Assembly: GCF_024529955.1 (NCBI RefSeq)
Contig: NZ_AP024854.1
Location: forward strand, 1,612,001-1,676,000
DNA from: Photobacterium toruni
GTDB lineage: Bacteria; Pseudomonadota; Gammaproteobacteria; Enterobacterales; Vibrionaceae
Direction of reading: 5' to 3'
DNA: 64,000 nucleotides
The notes beneath the pieces are model-generated. The model was given only the letters and a program-made list of their open reading frames with translations, searched no databases and was not told where the DNA came from. Below, in pieces: positions 61,716-64,000 of this stretch; the stretch's first letter is position 1, and each line of letters begins with the position of its first letter. The position numbers and the translations under genes are program-made.

Positions 61716-63062
61716 ATGCCTTTCTCTAAGCTTGGATTAAGCGACGCTATCGTTAAAGCAGTAACCGATATGGGTTACACCACTCCTACGCCGATTCAAG
61801 AAAAAGCCATTCCGGTGGCATTAACCGGCAAAAACCTGCTTGCGGCAGCACAAACAGGTACAGGTAAAACAGCCAGTTTTGTACTTCCAATTCTGCAAAT
61901 GCTTGATGATGGTCAGCAAGTACGAGCTAAACGTGTACGTGCATTAATTCTTGCGCCAACGCGTGAACTAGCGGTTCAAGTTGAAGCAAATATTGTTCAA
62001 TACAGCAAACACACCAATTTAACGTCAATGGCAATGTACGGTGGTGTCGACTACGAACCACAAAAACGTCGTCTTATTGAAGGCGTTGATATTCTAGTGG
62101 CAACCCCTGGTCGTTTGCTGGATATGTACACTAAACGTGCTATCCACTTTGATGCTATTGAAATTTTAGTGCTTGATGAAGCTGACCGTATGTTAGATAT
62201 GGGCTTTATTGAAGATATTAATAAGATCATTGAGCGTCTACCACTTGATCGCCAAAACATGTTGTTCTCAGCGACGCTATCAGCTCAAGTACGTCTTCTT
62301 GCAAAAACAGCAGTACGTAATCCTGTTGAGATAAGTGTCGCTAAAGATGAAGCATCACAACCTAAAATTGACCAATGCCTGATCACGGTTGATAAAGACA
62401 TGAAGTCTTCCCTACTGAGCCATTTAATTAATGAGCAACAATGGGATCAAGCGTTAATATTCATTGAAACTAAACACGGCGCAGCTAAATTAGTTAGCCA
62501 ACTTGAAAAACGTGGTATTGCAGCAGAAGCAATTCATAGTGGTCGTAGCCAAGGTGCTCGTGCACAAGTATTAGAAGATTTTAAGGCGGGTAAAGTTAAA
62601 TACTTAATCGCAACGGGTGTTGCTGCGCGGGGGCTAGATATTGATGAATTAACTCGTGTGGTTAACTACGACCTCCCCTTCCCACCTGAAGAGTATGTTC
62701 ACCGTATCGGTCGTACTGGTCGTGCGGGTTCTAAAGGTGAAGCAATTTCATTTGTATCACGTGATAACTTTAAAAACTTATGCATGATTGAGCGTCTGTT
62801 AGGTCACTTAATCGTTCGTAGAGAAATTGAAGGTTTTGTACCAACCAAAGAAGTGCCCATTTCTATTTTAAACTTCAAACCTAAATATCAAAAATCTGAA
62901 GATAATAATAGTAAGGGCGATAAACCACGCCGCAATGATAAGCCGCGTAGCAATTCACCAACTACTGATAAACCAAAGGCAAAGAAACCGAGAAGCCGTA
63001 AGCCAATCACTGATCGTGACACTGGTATTCCACGTGGTACTCGTAAGCCTAAATCAATCTAA
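61716..63062 (+). CDS. rhlE: DEAD-box RNA helicase, RhlE type
   Basis: A 448-residue ATP-dependent RNA helicase. Motifs in order: Q motif TPTPIQEKAIP, I AAQTGTGKTASF, Ia APTRELAVQ, Ib TPGRLLD, II VLDEADRMLDMGF, III FSATL, IV ALIFIETKH, V ATGVAARGLDI, VI HRIGRTGRAG. The tail (about 385-448) is basic and low in complexity (KPRRNDKPRSNSPTTDKPKA), as in RhlE proteins, and binds RNA non-specifically. Roles are ribosome assembly and RNA turnover. Closely related SrmB or DbpA are less likely by motif wording. Confidence 0.9.
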   Translation: MPFSKLGLSDAIVKAVTDMGYTTPTPIQEKAIPVALTGKNLLAAAQTGTGKTASFVLPILQMLDDGQQVRAKRVRALILAPTRELAVQVEANIVQYSKHTNLTSMAMYGGVDYEPQKRRLIEGVDILVATPGRLLDMYTKRAIHFDAIEILVLDEADRMLDMGFIEDINKIIERLPLDRQNMLFSATLSAQVRLLAKTAVRNPVEISVAKDEASQPKIDQCLITVDKDMKSSLLSHLINEQQWDQALIFIETKHGAAKLVSQLEKRGIAAEAIHSGRSQGARAQVLEDFKAGKVKYLIATGVAARGLDIDELTRVVNYDLPFPPEEYVHRIGRTGRAGSKGEAISFVSRDNFKNLCMIERLLGHLIVRREIEGFVPTKEVPISILNFKPKYQKSEDNNSKGDKPRRNDKPRSNSPTTDKPKAKKPRSRKPITDRDTGIPRGTRKPKSI

Positions 63063-63072
63063 TTGATATGAC

Positions 63073-63107
63073 ATCGCCATTTTAATGCTAGACATTAAGA
63101 TGGCGAT
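63073..63107. terminator. Strong hairpin between convergent rhlE and glpM
   Basis: Fifteen-base arms (63073-63087 and 63093-63107) with one G-T pair and a 5-base loop. No good T-run follows on either strand, so it may stop transcription poorly or protect the mRNA ends. Confidence 0.6.
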
Positions 63108-63115
63108 CGTCATTA

Positions 63116-63478
63116 TTAAAGAGAATTAGCAATCAATAATGAGCTCCAGCGCGTCCAGCCTAATAATAATAATCCTGCACACCCAAGCCATACCACAGTA
63201 GCTAACGATAGTGTCGTGGTTAAATTATAGTAATAACTTAATATGTACACTGCGACTAAATACCCCGCATACGGCACTAATGAACACAGCCCAAATAAGG
63301 CCGTCATACGTAAGTCTTCCATACTGCGCTCAGCACCAACAATATAATGTGCAATTAACGCAAAAGTAGGAAATAACGGGACTAATCCTGCGATATAAAA
63401 GCTTTTACTTTTTGATAACAACGCAATCAGTAATACTGCTGCGGCACCTAATAAACATTTAAAAAATAACGTAACCAT
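63116..63478 (-). CDS. glpM: GlpM-family membrane protein
   Basis: A 120-residue inner-membrane protein with about four helices (about 3-19, 28-47, 60-82, 90-112). SKSFYIAGLVPLFPTFALIA (about 24-43) followed by HYIVG matches GlpM. The family is named from a Pseudomonas gene linked to alginate and glycerol metabolism, but its activity is not known. It is a single gene, convergent with rhlE. Confidence 0.8.
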   Translation of the reverse strand: MVTLFFKCLLGAAAVLLIALLSKSKSFYIAGLVPLFPTFALIAHYIVGAERSMEDLRMTALFGLCSLVPYAGYLVAVYILSYYYNLTTTLSLATVVWLGCAGLLLLGWTRWSSLLIANSL

Positions 63479-63779
63479 TCCCTAGTCTCTATTATTACAA
63501 TCATCATTATCATAATTAAAACCACAGAGTTAGGACAGCATATTTTTTGACGGTCGAACGACTACAAATACAGGTAATCATAAGATAATAGTATTATCTA
63601 AAACATTAAATATAAAAATATCTACTGTACAACAATGAAAAGGTGCGATTTTCTGTTTAACAAGATCACCAAAGCACACAATAAATAATTATTGCGGTAT
63701 TAGATCCCTCCAATCATCATTAGTTATACGACAACTATTTGTAATAATTGCTGATAAAAAAATTAATCCCATGACTATA
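63479..63779. other. AT-rich intergenic DNA near the right edge
   Basis: It holds the promoter of glpM and the end of the gene at the window edge. No other gene or hairpin stands out. Confidence 0.4.
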
Positions 63780-64000
63780 TTAACTATTTTTATTTTCATA
63801 GTTATATTTGATCTTTGAATTGTATTTTCTCAATATTGGTAAATGTCTACCCCAAGTAGATGGATGTGCCGTTTTATAAATTGGTATATTTTGACTAGCA
63901 AATACAGTATTTATAACATCTAAAACTAATCCCGATAAATCCTTAGCCCCCATAAAACTGTATACTGTCTTATTAATTGATGGTGTTAAGTTAAATTCAT
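63780..64000 (-). CDS. C-terminal end of an unknown protein (5' end outside the window)
   Basis: An open minus-strand frame enters from the right edge and ends with TAA at 63780-63782. The visible 72 residues read EFNLTPSINKTVYSFMGAKD, then LSGLVLDVINTVFASQNIPI, YKTAHPSTWGRHLPILRKYN and an Asn/Lys-rich end. The open frame is uninterrupted in very AT-rich DNA and has an amino-acid mix typical of a real protein. No family is recognised from this part. Confidence 0.5.
   Translation of the reverse strand, partial: EFNLTPSINKTVYSFMGAKDLSGLVLDVINTVFASQNIPIYKTAHPSTWGRHLPILRKYNSKIKYNYENKNS

Noticed and set aside
1..64000. tRNA, rRNA and CRISPR arrays
   Set aside because: No cloverleaf-like sequence, rRNA stretch or regular spaced repeat was seen on either strand. 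The repeats present (yaiI ends, tape measure units, octamers, pentamers) have other explanations.
1..64000. Insertion sequences or transposases
   Set aside because: No transposase with a DDE or HUH motif is encoded; the only recombinases are the two tyrosine recombinases.

Overview
The window is an AT-rich piece of a gammaproteobacterial chromosome. The core genes (rsuA, a RaiA/HPF-type ribosome factor, ybiT, a VF530-family protein, kbl-tdh, anmK, an S66 carboxypeptidase, def, a GH18 chitinase, rhlE, glpM) and a C-terminal GlyGly-CTERM tail suggest a marine Vibrionaceae, most likely Photobacterium or a close relative. The genus is an inference from gene content only.

Layout. 1-5.1 kb is core chromosome: partial rsuA, a methyltransferase, hpf/raiA, a pyruvoyl-dependent decarboxylase of the phosphatidylserine decarboxylase superfamily, and a small alpha/beta hydrolase. 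5.27-46.72 kb looks like one integrated island. Its right edge lies in the 3' end of an intact yaiI (UPF0178) gene (46595-47050). Two more copies of the last 40 or so codons of yaiI plus downstream DNA, in the same orientation, lie at 5272-5415 and 5701-5945. Next to these left copies are a secreted family 8 polysaccharide lyase and a small membrane protein. From about 9.6 kb to 44.6 kb is a complete-looking temperate myophage, with lambda-type packaging and portal genes and a P2/Mu-type contractile tail. From 47 kb to the end is core chromosome again.

How the prophage works. A CI-type repressor with an S24 autoprotease domain (41910) is divergent from a Cro-like gene. CAC-N5-GTG operator sites occur three times between cI and cro and three times, exactly 24 bp apart, over a promoter for the short operon ending in the integrase. 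The leftward early operon is cro, a YdaT-like gene, an O/DnaT-like initiator gene carrying a likely origin (direct repeats and a 20-bp palindrome), dnaC-like and a Q-like antiterminator. A strong sigma70 promoter (35579-35607) is followed at once by two intrinsic terminators, the arrangement of Q-dependent late promoters. Downstream run holin, SAR-type endolysin, Rz/Rz1, terminase, gpW, portal, a ClpP protease-capsid fusion, head completion, baseplate, fibres, sheath, tube, gpE/E' (with a T7 slippery heptamer), tape measure, gpU, gpX, gpD and, unusually, a second tyrosine recombinase.

Cargo. Genes that do not belong to the phage cycle sit at several points: a 997-residue membrane-linked NACHT NTPase between Q and the late promoter (candidate anti-phage defence), an unrecognised three-gene helical/coiled-coil operon beyond the tail end (9582-11463), a DUF3800 protein beyond the integrase, and the polysaccharide lyase. 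The NACHT gene and the three-gene operon are the best candidates for an undescribed system.
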